64,000 nucleotides of DNA from Armatimonadota bacterium (lineage in GTDB: Bacteria > Armatimonadota > Fimbriimonadia > Fimbriimonadales > Fimbriimonadaceae): the NCBI GenBank assembly GCA_016125185.1, contig WGMG01000006.1, positions 992,001 through 1,056,000 on the forward strand, written 5' to 3'. This document shows, piece by piece, positions 1 through 8,282 of this stretch (position 1 is its first letter; each line of letters starts with the position of its first letter). The notes under the pieces are model-generated. The model made no database searches. It had not been told where the DNA came from and was given only the letters and a program-made list of their open reading frames with translations. Made by a program: the position numbers and the translations under genes.

Positions 1-2163
1 ATGCGTAATTCGCGCCTTCGTCTCTGGCCGCTGGCACAACTGAAGGAACCGCTCGACTTCGAGCCGAGGAAGGTCCTCGTACGACATGCTCTTTGCGAAG
101 ATGAAGCGAATATGGTTGCCGACGAAGTCGTCATAGGTTGTCAGCGTTCCATCTTTCAGCTTCTTATTGACTTCCTCCTCGATCATGCCGTTCACGAACG
201 GAGCCAACGATTTGAAGGCGATCTCTTCGCGCGGGGCCGCGGTCATGGCTAGTTCTTTCGCCTTCGTGATGAGCAGGTCGGGATGGAAGCAGACGACGTC
301 GTCTTCCGTCAGGTAGCCGTTTACTTTTGCCTCAACCGCGTTGGAGAAGGTGGTTCCCTCGATGAGATTCAGGGCCGCCTCCTTTGCGATTTGAGGAGAA
401 TGCTGACTTCGCAGACGCATCAGCGTGACGCCCCGACCGCCGGGCAGGAGTCCGACTTTTGCTTCGGGCAGACCGATGGTCGCATCCGACAAAGCCACAA
501 CGCGGCGGCAGTTCATTGCCAATTCGAAGCCGCCGCCGAGGGCGTAGCCATGAACAGCGGCCACCACTGGCGAGTGTGAAAGCTTTTCACCAAGCCCTTG
601 TAAGCGCTTCAGAGAATTCTCGATGCCGCGCCAGTTGCCGGTTTCGATGGCCTCCAGGAAGAAGTGCAAATCAAAGCCGACGGAAAACGCGCGACCCGAG
701 TTGGACAACACGAATGGTCCTGGTCGACCTTCATCGAGGAATCGGTGAAGATCCTCAACACCGTGCGTTGTCACCACGCCCATTTTGCTTGAGAATTCGA
801 TAGAGGACACGCCGTCGCCGAGGTCCCGAAGCAGGAGCGATCCATGCTCTTCTGTCACTGGGTACTCGGACAGGGATCGGTATTCAGGTTGCGACGGCAC
901 CGGCTCCAGACCCGACTCGTCCACTCGCAATTGCTCGGAACCAATGTAGAACTGCTTGGGTGCGGGCAGAACGAGGTCGCTTCCGATGGCATCGGTGAGA
1001 CCAAACGGACCCAGTTCCCAACCGAACCCCCACTGCATCACGTGATCGAAATCGGCGACCGAATAGGAGATTTCCTTCTTCAGATAGTCCGCGTAGCGAA
1101 GAGTGGGCAAGAGGTAGAGGCGTAGGAATTCGCCAACCTCGTCTTTGGCGGCCAAGGCGGTGCGGATACGCTCGCCGATCGGCTTGCGGGCGTTCTCAGC
1201 CAGAGTTTTGTGCTCCTCCTTGAATTGCGGCCGGTAGGCGTTGGTTTGCAGGTCGAAAACCAATAGCTCCTGCCCAACACGCTGGTAGTAGCCCTTGCCA
1301 GCTTTGTTGCCCATGTGCCCCTCGCTGCGCAGGTATTGCATCGACTTCGGAGTCGCCAGGGTGCCGATGTAAGGATCGTTTGGACATCGAGCCATTTGGT
1401 TGGAGGCGATATCCTCCATGATGTCGAGGCCGACCATGTCATTGAGCCGAAAAGAGGCCGACTTGGGTCTTCCGAGAAATGGTCCAGTAATTTCGTCAAC
1501 CAATTCGATGGAAAGCTGTAGCTTTTCGGCGATGTGAATCGCATGGAACATGCTCCACATTCCAAATCGGTTGGCGATGAAGCCCGGTGTATCCTTGGCC
1601 CGAACCACTCGCTTGCCCACCCGCTTTTCGAGGAATTCCGTTACGACGGGAAGAAGGGCGGGATCGGTGGCGGGAGTATCGATCAGTTCAAGAAGTTTGA
1701 GGTACCGCGGCGGATTGAAGAAATGGGTGCCGAAGAAGCGGCTTTTGAACGAATCCGAGCGGTCCTCGAGCAGGAGTCCAAGCTCTAGTCCGCTGGTGTT
1801 GGTTGAGATGAGGGCATCGGGTGCCAGCAAAGGATCGAGCCTGGCGAAGAGGGCCTTTTTAAGATCCAATTTTTCGACAATCGCTTCGCAAACCCAGTCG
1901 GCTTCGCTCACCCATTCGAGATTCTTCTCGATGGAGCCCAGGCGAATGTTTTCGGCTGTTTGACGGATAAAAAAGTGGGGCGGGCGAACATTTTTTGCTT
2001 TTGAAAAAGCCTCGCGAACAGCCTCATCGGAGACGTCGAGAAGGCTCACCTGAAATCCCAGATTCGCCAAGTGCGCCGCGATGCCGCTTCCCATCGTTCC
2101 GGCCCCGATCACGCACACTTTTTTCCCGTCGGTCAGACGTCGCGACATTCCCATTTCATTCAT
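1..2163 (-). CDS. 3-hydroxyacyl-CoA dehydrogenase / enoyl-CoA hydratase fusion, 3' end missing
   Basis: Reading the minus strand from 2163 gives 721 codons without a stop, open at the window edge. The N-terminus has a Rossmann motif (VIGAGTMGSG, about residues 17-26), followed by a dehydrogenase domain containing STNTSGL and THFFNPPRYLKL. From about residue 390 a crotonase domain follows, with GGGFELAM and PEAKVGLLPG supplying the usual two glutamates. The domain order (dehydrogenase first, hydratase last) is that of the FadN type and the reverse of E. coli FadB. The inferred role is successive hydration and oxidation steps of fatty-acid beta-oxidation in the cytoplasm, in line with the acyl-CoA dehydrogenase (4223) and ETF genes (15057-16685). 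The start at 2163 is chosen for GGAG 5 nt upstream; in-frame ATGs at 2154 and 2148 are alternatives. Confidence 0.9.
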   Translation of the reverse strand, partial: MNEMGMSRRLTDGKKVCVIGAGTMGSGIAAHLANLGFQVSLLDVSDEAVREAFSKAKNVRPPHFFIRQTAENIRLGSIEKNLEWVSEADWVCEAIVEKLDLKKALFARLDPLLAPDALISTNTSGLELGLLLEDRSDSFKSRFFGTHFFNPPRYLKLLELIDTPATDPALLPVVTEFLEKRVGKRVVRAKDTPGFIANRFGMWSMFHAIHIAEKLQLSIELVDEITGPFLGRPKSASFRLNDMVGLDIMEDIASNQMARCPNDPYIGTLATPKSMQYLRSEGHMGNKAGKGYYQRVGQELLVFDLQTNAYRPQFKEEHKTLAENARKPIGERIRTALAAKDEVGEFLRLYLLPTLRYADYLKKEISYSVADFDHVMQWGFGWELGPFGLTDAIGSDLVLPAPKQFYIGSEQLRVDESGLEPVPSQPEYRSLSEYPVTEEHGSLLLRDLGDGVSSIEFSSKMGVVTTHGVEDLHRFLDEGRPGPFVLSNSGRAFSVGFDLHFFLEAIETGNWRGIENSLKRLQGLGEKLSHSPVVAAVHGYALGGGFELAMNCRRVVALSDATIGLPEAKVGLLPGGRGVTLMRLRSQHSPQIAKEAALNLIEGTTFSNAVEAKVNGYLTEDDVVCFHPDLLITKAKELAMTAAPREEIAFKSLAPFVNGMIEEEVNKKLKDGTLTTYDDFVGNHIRFIFAKSMSYEDLPRLEVERFLQLCQRPETKARITH

Positions 2164-2212
2164 ACTGACTCCGAAAAGGATACCTATGGTAAATCAACCC
2201 TCAAATGCTAGG

Positions 2213-2218
2213 TATAAA
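2213..2218 (+). promoter_or_regulatory. possible -10 box for the infC operon
   Basis: TATAAA lies 60 nt before the proposed infC start, in an AT-rich patch of the 114-nt gap between divergent genes. No convincing -35 hexamer is seen at the normal distance, so this is only a candidate. Confidence 0.25.
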
Positions 2219-2277
2219 TACCGAAAATAATGGAGCATCCGCTACAATAGAGAAGAATATGAGAGAGGTAAGCGCCC

Positions 2278-2874
2278 ATAGCTGGCTTTAGAGGTCGTCG
2301 ACCGGTTCGCCAGGAACCGAGTCCTGAAATCAACGGAAGACTGCTCAGATTTCCAGAGCTCCGAGTAATCGGCTCTGATGGCTCCCAATTAGGTGTCATC
2401 TCATCCCGAGATGCCCTTAATCAGGCTCGCGAAGAAGGGATGGACCTGATTCTTGTGGCCGCCCAAGCCGCCCCGCCCGTCGCAAAAATTGCGGACTACG
2501 GCAAGCACAAATACTTAGAAGGCAAACAAGGTCGCGACAAAAAGCCCAAAGGACAGGAAACAAAGGGTATAAAGATAAGTCCACGTATCGCAGAGCACGA
2601 TATGGAGTTTCTGTCGCGTAACGCGCGGAAGTTCCTGGAACACGGAGACAAGGTCAAAGTGACGTGCATGTTCCGGCAACGTGAGTTGACTCACCCCGAA
2701 AACGGGAAGAAGCGACTTGACGCGTTTGCCGCCGGACTAGAAGACTGCGCCATCGTGGAACGACAACCGCAATTGGACGGGCGACAGATGATCATGATTC
2801 TGAACCCCAAACCAGGAGCAAGGGTTAAAGATGCCAAAAATTCGAACGTACAAGACGGCAGCGAAGAGGTTTAA
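2278..2874 (+). CDS. infC: translation initiation factor IF-3, apparent AUA start
   Basis: IF-3 binds the 30S subunit and discriminates against non-canonical start codons. The frame is open from a TAA at 2269-2271. The family's N-terminal signature begins at [16 protein letters not shown] (from 2323) and [12 protein letters not shown] follows, so the ATG at 2440 is too late. Between 2272 and 2440 there is no ATG, GTG or TTG in frame. AUA at 2278 has AGAGGT 8 nt upstream and gives a 198-residue protein of normal shape (N-domain, Lys-rich linker, C-domain). Rare AUU-type starts in infC are known to support autoregulation in E. coli; the same logic is inferred here. CTG at 2341 is an alternative but lacks a ribosome site and would cut the signature. 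The gene overlaps rpmI by 44 nt. Confidence 0.88.
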   Translation: MAGFRGRRPVRQEPSPEINGRLLRFPELRVIGSDGSQLGVISSRDALNQAREEGMDLILVAAQAAPPVAKIADYGKHKYLEGKQGRDKKPKGQETKGIKISPRIAEHDMEFLSRNARKFLEHGDKVKVTCMFRQRELTHPENGKKRLDAFAAGLEDCAIVERQPQLDGRQMIMILNPKPGARVKDAKNSNVQDGSEEV

Positions 2875-3025
2875 GGTCACCGGTACCGGCAAGATCACTC
2901 GTCGACGCTCCCACAATAACCACCAGTTCCTCTGCAAGCGCAAGAGCACTCGCCGCGCTTTGGAAGCCGAACCGGTACTGTTCAAGGGCGAGAACAAGCG
3001 CATTAAGCGCCTTCTCGTGATGTAA
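2831..3025 (+). CDS. rpmI: 50S ribosomal protein L35
   Basis: The 64-residue basic protein starts [18 protein letters not shown], the typical L35 beginning, and contains the [19 protein letters not shown] block. It is a component of the large ribosomal subunit. The start codon lies inside the end of infC (44-nt overlap in another frame), so its translation is probably coupled to infC. The order infC-rpmI-rplT is the classical operon. Confidence 0.97.
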   Translation: MPKIRTYKTAAKRFKVTGTGKITRRRSHNNHQFLCKRKSTRRALEAEPVLFKGENKRIKRLLVM

Positions 3026-3125
3026 TTTTTTGGCGGTTCCATTCAGCGAGCCGCCCCCGACCCCTTTACCGCTACCGCTCGAAAGAAGCTGGGAACCGGT
3101 GGAAATTTAAGAACAAGGAAACAAA

Positions 3126-3479
3126 ATGGCAAGAATTAAGCGTGGCTTGATGCGCCACAAGCGCCACAAGAAGATCATCGGAAAGGCCAAGGGCTATTTC
3201 GGACGTAAGAAGAACGTCTTTAAGCGAGCCCACGAGCAGGTCATGAAGTCGGGGCAGTATGCCTTCCGTGACCGACGAGCCAAGAAGCGAGACTTTCGAC
3301 GCCTTTGGATCGCCCGTATCACCGCGGCGTGCAGCCAGAGCGACATCAAGTACAGCCAGCTCATCCACGGCCTCAACTCGCAAGGCATCCAAATCAATCG
3401 AAAGATGCTCAGCGAACTGGCGATCTCGGATATCAACGCCTTCAAGGCGGTTGTTGAAGAAGCCCGCAAGGGACTCTAA
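3126..3479 (+). CDS. rplT: 50S ribosomal protein L20
   Basis: The 117-residue basic protein begins MARIKRGLMRHKRHKKI and carries the conserved FGRKKNVFKRAHEQV, AFRDRRAKKRDFRRLWI and YSQLIHGL segments, which is full length for L20. L20 binds 23S rRNA early in 50S assembly and in several bacteria represses its own operon. A 100-nt gap separates it from rpmI. AACAAGGAAACAAA upstream supplies a ribosome site. A terminator follows directly. Confidence 0.98.
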   Translation: MARIKRGLMRHKRHKKIIGKAKGYFGRKKNVFKRAHEQVMKSGQYAFRDRRAKKRDFRRLWIARITAACSQSDIKYSQLIHGLNSQGIQINRKMLSELAISDINAFKAVVEEARKGL

Positions 3480-3495
3480 GCAAAGTCAGACATTG

Positions 3496-3537
3496 AAAAG
3501 GGTGTGATCCACGAGGGTTGCACCCTTTTGTCGTTTT
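3496..3537 (+). terminator. terminator of the infC-rpmI-rplT operon
   Basis: A 9-bp perfect stem (AAAAGGGTG at 3496-3504, CACCCTTTT at 3521-3529) is followed by a T-rich tract, 17 nt after the rplT stop. Confidence 0.8.
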
Positions 3538-3544
3538 CCTTACT

Positions 3545-4117
3545 ATGACGTTCCTGTCCAGCCTATTAGCCGCCATTTCCGTTCGCGCTCAGCAACCCGC
3601 CAAGGCGCCCGTGCATGTGGGTTGGCACGACGAGTTTGATCGGCCATACGAATGGAAGCATCTTGGCGTCGCCAATAAGCCGAATTTAGATTGGTCGAAG
3701 CCAGGATTGCTCGGCTTAGCGCTCACCCGCGTCCCGTTTGATTGGCCCTACCAATATCAATGGTCGGGAGTGACGAAGACGTCCACCATCGAGGTCCTTC
3801 ATCACCCGGTGCTTGTCGCGAACGTCACCAGGCTGAGTGGATACGCTCACCTCGATGTCGATGTGCTCGATGAGAAAGATAAGCTCCTCGTTCAATTGAG
3901 GTCGAATACTCTGCAAGCACCTGGAGTTTGTTCGATCAACTTAGGAGAGCACATGTTCTCCGGCACTTACACTTTCCGAATTCGATTGATTGTCGGCGGT
4001 CCGAACAGCGGCTGTAACGCAACCTACGACTGGATACGAGTGACTTCCGTCGAGGACCGAGATCGGCTAACGGCCGATCCCAACCTACCTTTCATAACTG
4101 AACCTTCGAGCCTGTAG
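3545..4117 (+). CDS. secreted protein of unknown function
   Basis: No family is recognised. The product is about 190 residues with a hydrophobic N-terminus (MTFLSSLLAAISVRAQQP) that looks like a signal peptide cleaved near VRA-QQ. The rest is soluble and rich in aromatic residues and beta-type segments, with two cysteines that could form a disulfide outside the cytoplasm. The start is uncertain: the frame is open upstream to a TTG at 3518, which would lengthen the signal peptide but lies inside the rplT terminator, so ATG 3545 is preferred. Confidence 0.6.
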   Translation: MTFLSSLLAAISVRAQQPAKAPVHVGWHDEFDRPYEWKHLGVANKPNLDWSKPGLLGLALTRVPFDWPYQYQWSGVTKTSTIEVLHHPVLVANVTRLSGYAHLDVDVLDEKDKLLVQLRSNTLQAPGVCSINLGEHMFSGTYTFRIRLIVGGPNSGCNATYDWIRVTSVEDRDRLTADPNLPFITEPSSL

Positions 4118-4222
4118 TCGGCTAGGGCAAGACTCACAGACCCCAAATCTGTCAAAATCAGGGTTCTGCTTCCACCCAACGTTGCGTAGAAGCGATTAGT
4201 CACCGAGGATTAAATCAAGAAT

Positions 4223-5338
4223 ATGCTTTTCCAGCTCAGCCCCGAAGAAACCGCATTCATCGAGACCGTCAAGAAGTTCGTTGCCGATGAGGTTCTCCCC
4301 AACACTCGCGAGTGGGAGAAAAACACCGCATTCCCGGACGAAATCTGGCCGCGATTGGGTTCGCTTGGGCTCCTGAGTATGACGATGCCGAAAGAAAAGG
4401 GTGGCTCGGGCCTCAGTTGCTCGGCCTTCACGCAGGTCTGCAAAGAGATCGCCAAGGGCGATCCCGCTCTGGCGATGAACGTTTCTGCCATCAACGCGCT
4501 GTGCATCGCCCACTTTGACCGTTTCGCCACGCAAGGGCAGTGCGATAAGTACCTCGCGGGTGTAATGTCCGGCCAAATCAAGTTGGCTTGGGGTCTGACC
4601 GAGCCCGACGCAGGCTCCGACGCTCGCCGCGTCAAAACCAAGGCTGAGCCCTCCGACAAAGAAGGCTTTTACAAGATCAATGGTCGCAAAATGTTCATTA
4701 CGAACGGCGGCAAAGCCGACCTGATCGTCCTCATCGCCCGCACATCGGATACCGAGCTTTCGGCCTTCTTCGTCGAAACGAATCAGCCTGGATTCAAACT
4801 CGAAAAGCGAATCCACACCGTTGGCGTTTCGGCGTCGAACACGGTTCAGTTTGCCCTCAACGACGCCATCGGATGGCACACACCTTGTACCTTCGAACAG
4901 GCTATCGGTCTGCTGTACCGTGGACGCCTTGCCATCGGCGCGATGGCGCTCGGTATTGCCGAAAAGGCATTCGAACTGACCGTCGAGTACAGCAAGCAGA
5001 GAGAGCAGTTCAACCGCCGCCTTGCCGACATGCAGTCCGTGCAGAACATGATCGCCGACAGCGCGATGGAAATCGAAGCCGCCACGCTTTTGCTTCAGAA
5101 AGGTGCCGCTGTATTCGATGCAGGACAGCCTGCGATCAAGGAGAGTTCTTACGCCAAACTCTATGCCAGCGAGACGGCTAATCGGGTCACCAACCGTGCG
5201 ATTCAGATTCACGGCGGACGAGGCATGACCCACGAATTCTTGGTCGAAAAGCTTTGGCGCGATGCAAAACTGACGGAGATCGGCGAAGGATGCTCAGAAA
5301 TTCAAAGATTAGTCATCGCCAAGCAGGTTCTGAAGTAA
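4223..5338 (+). CDS. acyl-CoA dehydrogenase
   Basis: FAD-dependent acyl-CoA dehydrogenase of 371 residues, normal length. It would oxidise acyl-CoA to trans-2-enoyl-CoA and pass electrons to ETF. Visible signatures are GLTEPDAGSDARRVKT (FAD/substrate loop), GRKMFITNGGKADLIV, YSKQREQFNRRLADMQSVQ, and near the C-terminus QIHGGRGMTHEFLVEKLWRD followed by EIGEGCSEIQR. The Glu in GEGCSEIQ sits where the family's catalytic base lies (usually Y-E-G-T). It differs there by Gly for Tyr and Cys for Thr. The substrate range cannot be read from the sequence. The gene is followed 10 nt later by a secreted protein gene. Confidence 0.93.
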   Translation: MLFQLSPEETAFIETVKKFVADEVLPNTREWEKNTAFPDEIWPRLGSLGLLSMTMPKEKGGSGLSCSAFTQVCKEIAKGDPALAMNVSAINALCIAHFDRFATQGQCDKYLAGVMSGQIKLAWGLTEPDAGSDARRVKTKAEPSDKEGFYKINGRKMFITNGGKADLIVLIARTSDTELSAFFVETNQPGFKLEKRIHTVGVSASNTVQFALNDAIGWHTPCTFEQAIGLLYRGRLAIGAMALGIAEKAFELTVEYSKQREQFNRRLADMQSVQNMIADSAMEIEAATLLLQKGAAVFDAGQPAIKESSYAKLYASETANRVTNRAIQIHGGRGMTHEFLVEKLWRDAKLTEIGEGCSEIQRLVIAKQVLK

Positions 5339-5348
5339 TAATAAAATA

Positions 5349-6398
5349 ATGTCGTCCATTTTGGCTCTCGCCGTTTTGTTGCACGGGCCTGCCGTGCAGG
5401 CACAGCCTGTCGAACTCACCCGCAAATTCAGCGAAGGTGAGAAGCTGAGTTATTTTGCCCGCGCCCAATTCACCGACGAACAGCGTCAGGGAATTCTGCA
5501 GACCTTCATCCCGCACGATCAAGAGATCAGCTACCACTATTCGATGTCGGTCCAAAAGGTGAAGGCGGGCATCGCTGAGATTCTGTATCAGCGACCCAAC
5601 ATGAGCATCACAATGGGCGATACGGCCGAGTCAGCGGCAAAGACCATGACCGAGAAGCTCGACATCAAAATGCTGTTGGGCATCAGTTCGATCAACAAGA
5701 TCGTTTCGCAGAAGGATTTGAACCCGAAGAAGGACGACGATGACGATGGCGGCGGTCTGAACCGAAAGGTTGTCAGCAAGGTCATGCGTCAAGGTTCGCA
5801 AGCCGACCAGGTTGCTATTGGCCTTCTCATCAACTACCTTGGCGACATCGAGCGACTGGCGTTCTTCGTTGGCCCCGTCGATTCTGGCTTGGATATCGCC
5901 CCCGAATTGCCGATCGACGAAGTGAAGGTTGGCGACACTTGGAAGGCGACCGTTGGCTATTCGCCGCAAAAGCTGAAGGGCTCGGAAGGCAAGCTGGCTG
6001 TCCAGCGCATCGACTATACCTACACGTATCTCGGCCCGATGAAGGATAGCGAAGGCAAAGATATTCAGCGAGTCGAAGCCAAGGTGAAGCTCGACACGGA
6101 CCTCACCGACTACGCTCAGCAGATCGTTGGGGGTTCGAAGGCCAGTTCGTACCTCAAGTCGGTCCCGCTCACCTTCGAAGGGACGATCCGTTTCGACCTC
6201 GACCCAAAAACTTTGCACATGATCAAGGCTTTTGCCGAATCGAAGGGAAGCTACTCGGTCAACGCAAAGGGTGCCGAGCAGGGCCTTCTCGAAGGTCGAT
6301 TCCATGGCCGCACGACGGTCAAGATGGACGGCCACAGCATGGGCGGCGCGACCACGGTGCCAGAGAAGAAGGGAAAGGGCGGCAAAGGCGGGCGATAA
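5349..6398 (+). CDS. secreted protein of unknown function, 349 residues
   Basis: An N-terminal signal peptide (MSSILALAVLLHGPAVQAQP) is followed by a soluble domain. Features are an Asp-rich stretch (KKDDDDDGGG, about residues 124-133), DEVKVGDTWKATVGY, and a basic glycine tail ending KKGKGGKGGR. The repeated beta-strand pattern with KVGDTW recalls lipid-binding-like secreted families such as DUF6263, but this is a resemblance from memory only. It follows the acyl-CoA dehydrogenase by 10 nt and may be cotranscribed. Confidence 0.75.
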   Translation: MSSILALAVLLHGPAVQAQPVELTRKFSEGEKLSYFARAQFTDEQRQGILQTFIPHDQEISYHYSMSVQKVKAGIAEILYQRPNMSITMGDTAESAAKTMTEKLDIKMLLGISSINKIVSQKDLNPKKDDDDDGGGLNRKVVSKVMRQGSQADQVAIGLLINYLGDIERLAFFVGPVDSGLDIAPELPIDEVKVGDTWKATVGYSPQKLKGSEGKLAVQRIDYTYTYLGPMKDSEGKDIQRVEAKVKLDTDLTDYAQQIVGGSKASSYLKSVPLTFEGTIRFDLDPKTLHMIKAFAESKGSYSVNAKGAEQGLLEGRFHGRTTVKMDGHSMGGATTVPEKKGKGGKGGR

Positions 6399-6407
6399 CC
6401 GCCAAGG

Positions 6408-6430
6408 GAGAATCCATTTTGGATTCTCTT
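6408..6430 (+). terminator. probable terminator hairpin
   Basis: An 8-bp perfect stem GAGAATCC / GGATTCTC with a 5-nt loop begins 9 nt after the previous stop. The T-tract is weak (only CTT), so termination may be partial. It ends just before the next gene's GTG. Confidence 0.4.
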
Positions 6431-6444
6431 GCGTCCTAAGTTAA

Positions 6445-7689
6445 GTGGGATTGCCTCCACAAACGAAGCCGCTTGCGCGCCACGAGGGGTTCTCCGAGAG
6501 AAGCCTCGAAGTCGCGTTGGCGATTACCCTGACGATCATCCTCATGACCGGGGCGAATCTCGCTACCGGAACGATTGCTTGGGTCGGCCTATCCGGCATT
6601 TTCTGCTTCGTTTGCTTCATGCAAGGGCGACTCCTGACACGGTCGTTTGTAGTTCAAATTCCGTTCCTGATCGTCTGCGCCGTTAAGCAGCCGTGGTTAG
6701 GCGTGGCTTACTTCGCCGTTTACAGCATCTTCACGGTCATTGCGGCGCATGTGAACGTCCGGCGTCTAGCCGTGATTCTCGCTTCGGAGCTTATCGCCTA
6801 TTCGGTCGTGGCCCTGCTGTTGCCGCGTGTCACGCCCGACCTGTGGCTCCTTGCAGGTTTCGCCTACTTGTCGGTTCGCACCGCCTTCTCGATGCTTATT
6901 GCCGCCCGCACCGGCCTCCCGCTCGACACGGGCGCGATCTCGGGAACGTGGGCGTTCGTTTCGACCCTGGTGTTCGTCTCCACTGCAACTGCCGTTTTCT
7001 ACTTCGAAAAGACTGAAGTGACCCAGATCCTGTGGCTGACCTTAAGCCTGGTTTCGATCTTCTGGACCTTTACGCTCTACCTGTACCAGCGCGCCCAGGA
7101 CGAGTATGGCAAAGGCGTGGTCGCCCTCAGCAACCTCCTGAACTACTCGCATGTCTACACGGGCAGCCACTCGCGCAGAGTCGCCTACCTGGCCCGCGAA
7201 ACTGGTCGTCGGCTCCGTATTCCCGAGTGGAAGCTCGACTATCTCGTTCATGCGGCGCTCTTGCACGACATCGGCAAGATCGCCATTAGCGAAAAAATTC
7301 TTGAGAAACCAGGGCGGCTGACGGACGACGAATTTGCCCAAATCAAGCGGCACCCAGCCACGGGGGAGAAAATAGTTTCAAACCTCACCGACCTAAAAGT
7401 CATCGGTGAATGGATTCGGCACCATCACGAGCGTTACGATGGAACCGGATACCCGGATCGCTTGGATCACAAGAAGATTCCTATCGAGAGCCACGTCATT
7501 AGCGTGATCGACGCGTACGACGCGATGACGGGCCATAGCGCCGACGGCCATCGCCGCCTCTATCGCGATCCAGTTAGCTCAGAAGAAGCCCTGGGCGAGT
7601 TGAAGCGCTGTAGCGGAACTCAGTTCGATCCTCGAATTGTGAAGCACTTTACGCGCGTGATCCGCGAGCGGAAGGAGAAATTGCGATGA
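6445..7689 (+). CDS. membrane HD-GYP domain phosphodiesterase
   Basis: The protein has 414 residues. The N-terminal half (about residues 25-215) contains six or seven hydrophobic segments, an apparent membrane sensor. The C-terminal HD-GYP domain has all metal and signature motifs: HSRRVAYLA, LLHDIGKIAI, HHERYDGTGYP, and VIDAYDAMT. HD-GYP proteins hydrolyse cyclic di-GMP or related cyclic dinucleotides in the cytoplasm. A GTG start at 6445 is used; the ribosome site (CCTAAG) is poor and a later start is possible. The stop overlaps the next start (ATGA), so the two HD proteins are probably translationally coupled. Confidence 0.9.
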   Translation: MGLPPQTKPLARHEGFSERSLEVALAITLTIILMTGANLATGTIAWVGLSGIFCFVCFMQGRLLTRSFVVQIPFLIVCAVKQPWLGVAYFAVYSIFTVIAAHVNVRRLAVILASELIAYSVVALLLPRVTPDLWLLAGFAYLSVRTAFSMLIAARTGLPLDTGAISGTWAFVSTLVFVSTATAVFYFEKTEVTQILWLTLSLVSIFWTFTLYLYQRAQDEYGKGVVALSNLLNYSHVYTGSHSRRVAYLARETGRRLRIPEWKLDYLVHAALLHDIGKIAISEKILEKPGRLTDDEFAQIKRHPATGEKIVSNLTDLKVIGEWIRHHHERYDGTGYPDRLDHKKIPIESHVISVIDAYDAMTGHSADGHRRLYRDPVSSEEALGELKRCSGTQFDPRIVKHFTRVIRERKEKLR

Positions 7690-8282
7690 TCGCCCTCAGC
7701 ATCAGTCTCGGCTTCTGCCTGCTGTGCGTCCTGTTTGCCATTTTCCATCTGCCGACCGTCCGCCGGTCAAGAATGGACCAGATCGGACGGGCCATCGCTT
7801 CCGCCGTCGAGTGTCGAAGTCCATTCCTCGAGGGCATGTTCGACGAGATCGGCGATCTGTCCGAACAGCTATCGCTCCAGATGGGCCTCGACCGGCAAAC
7901 GGCCAGAAACGCCAAAGTCGCGGCCCTGCTCTGCGATATTGGCCTCTGCAGTGTTCCCAGCGCAATTCTTCAGAAAACCGAGGAGTGGACTCCAGAAGAA
8001 CAGGCGCTTTTTGACCGCCACACAGAAATTGGCGCCTCGATCGTGCGACAATCTGCCATCCTTCGGAAATACTCAACGGTTGTGCAGCACCACCACACAA
8101 AGTTCGAGGTCGAACCCCGAACGCCGATCACGTCCCGTATCATCGGGGTAGCCGCCGACTACGTGCGCTATAAGCGGGTGTACGGCGACAGCCGCGCGCT
8201 GACTGTGATCGACCGGCAGTCGGGAATTCAGTACGACCCCAAAGTGGTGAACTCGCTTAAGGAGCTCGTTTCCCTTCAGTGA
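7686..8282 (+). CDS. degenerate HD-GYP-like protein with one TM segment
   Basis: The 198-residue protein has one N-terminal membrane helix (MIALSISLGFCLLCVLFAIF) and a reduced HD fold. ALLCDIGLCSVP stands where LLHDIGK is expected, so the HD histidine is Cys. VVQHHHTKFEVEP replaces the HHE..DGTGYP motif, and there is no GYP. The general order of motifs is kept (PEEQALFDRHTEIGASIV, SRIIGVAADYVRYKR). It overlaps the intact HD-GYP gene by 4 nt. An inactive partner or regulator of that enzyme is an inference. Confidence 0.75.
   Translation: MIALSISLGFCLLCVLFAIFHLPTVRRSRMDQIGRAIASAVECRSPFLEGMFDEIGDLSEQLSLQMGLDRQTARNAKVAALLCDIGLCSVPSAILQKTEEWTPEEQALFDRHTEIGASIVRQSAILRKYSTVVQHHHTKFEVEPRTPITSRIIGVAADYVRYKRVYGDSRALTVIDRQSGIQYDPKVVNSLKELVSLQ

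Noticed and set aside
3518-3544. TTG start for the secreted protein after rplT
   Set aside because: It falls within the rplT terminator stem-loop with no room for a ribosome site; ATG 3545 is more likely.
4196-5233. 345-codon minus-strand ORF over the acyl-CoA dehydrogenase
   Set aside because: It is an antisense shadow of a clearly recognisable gene; its sequence has no family features.
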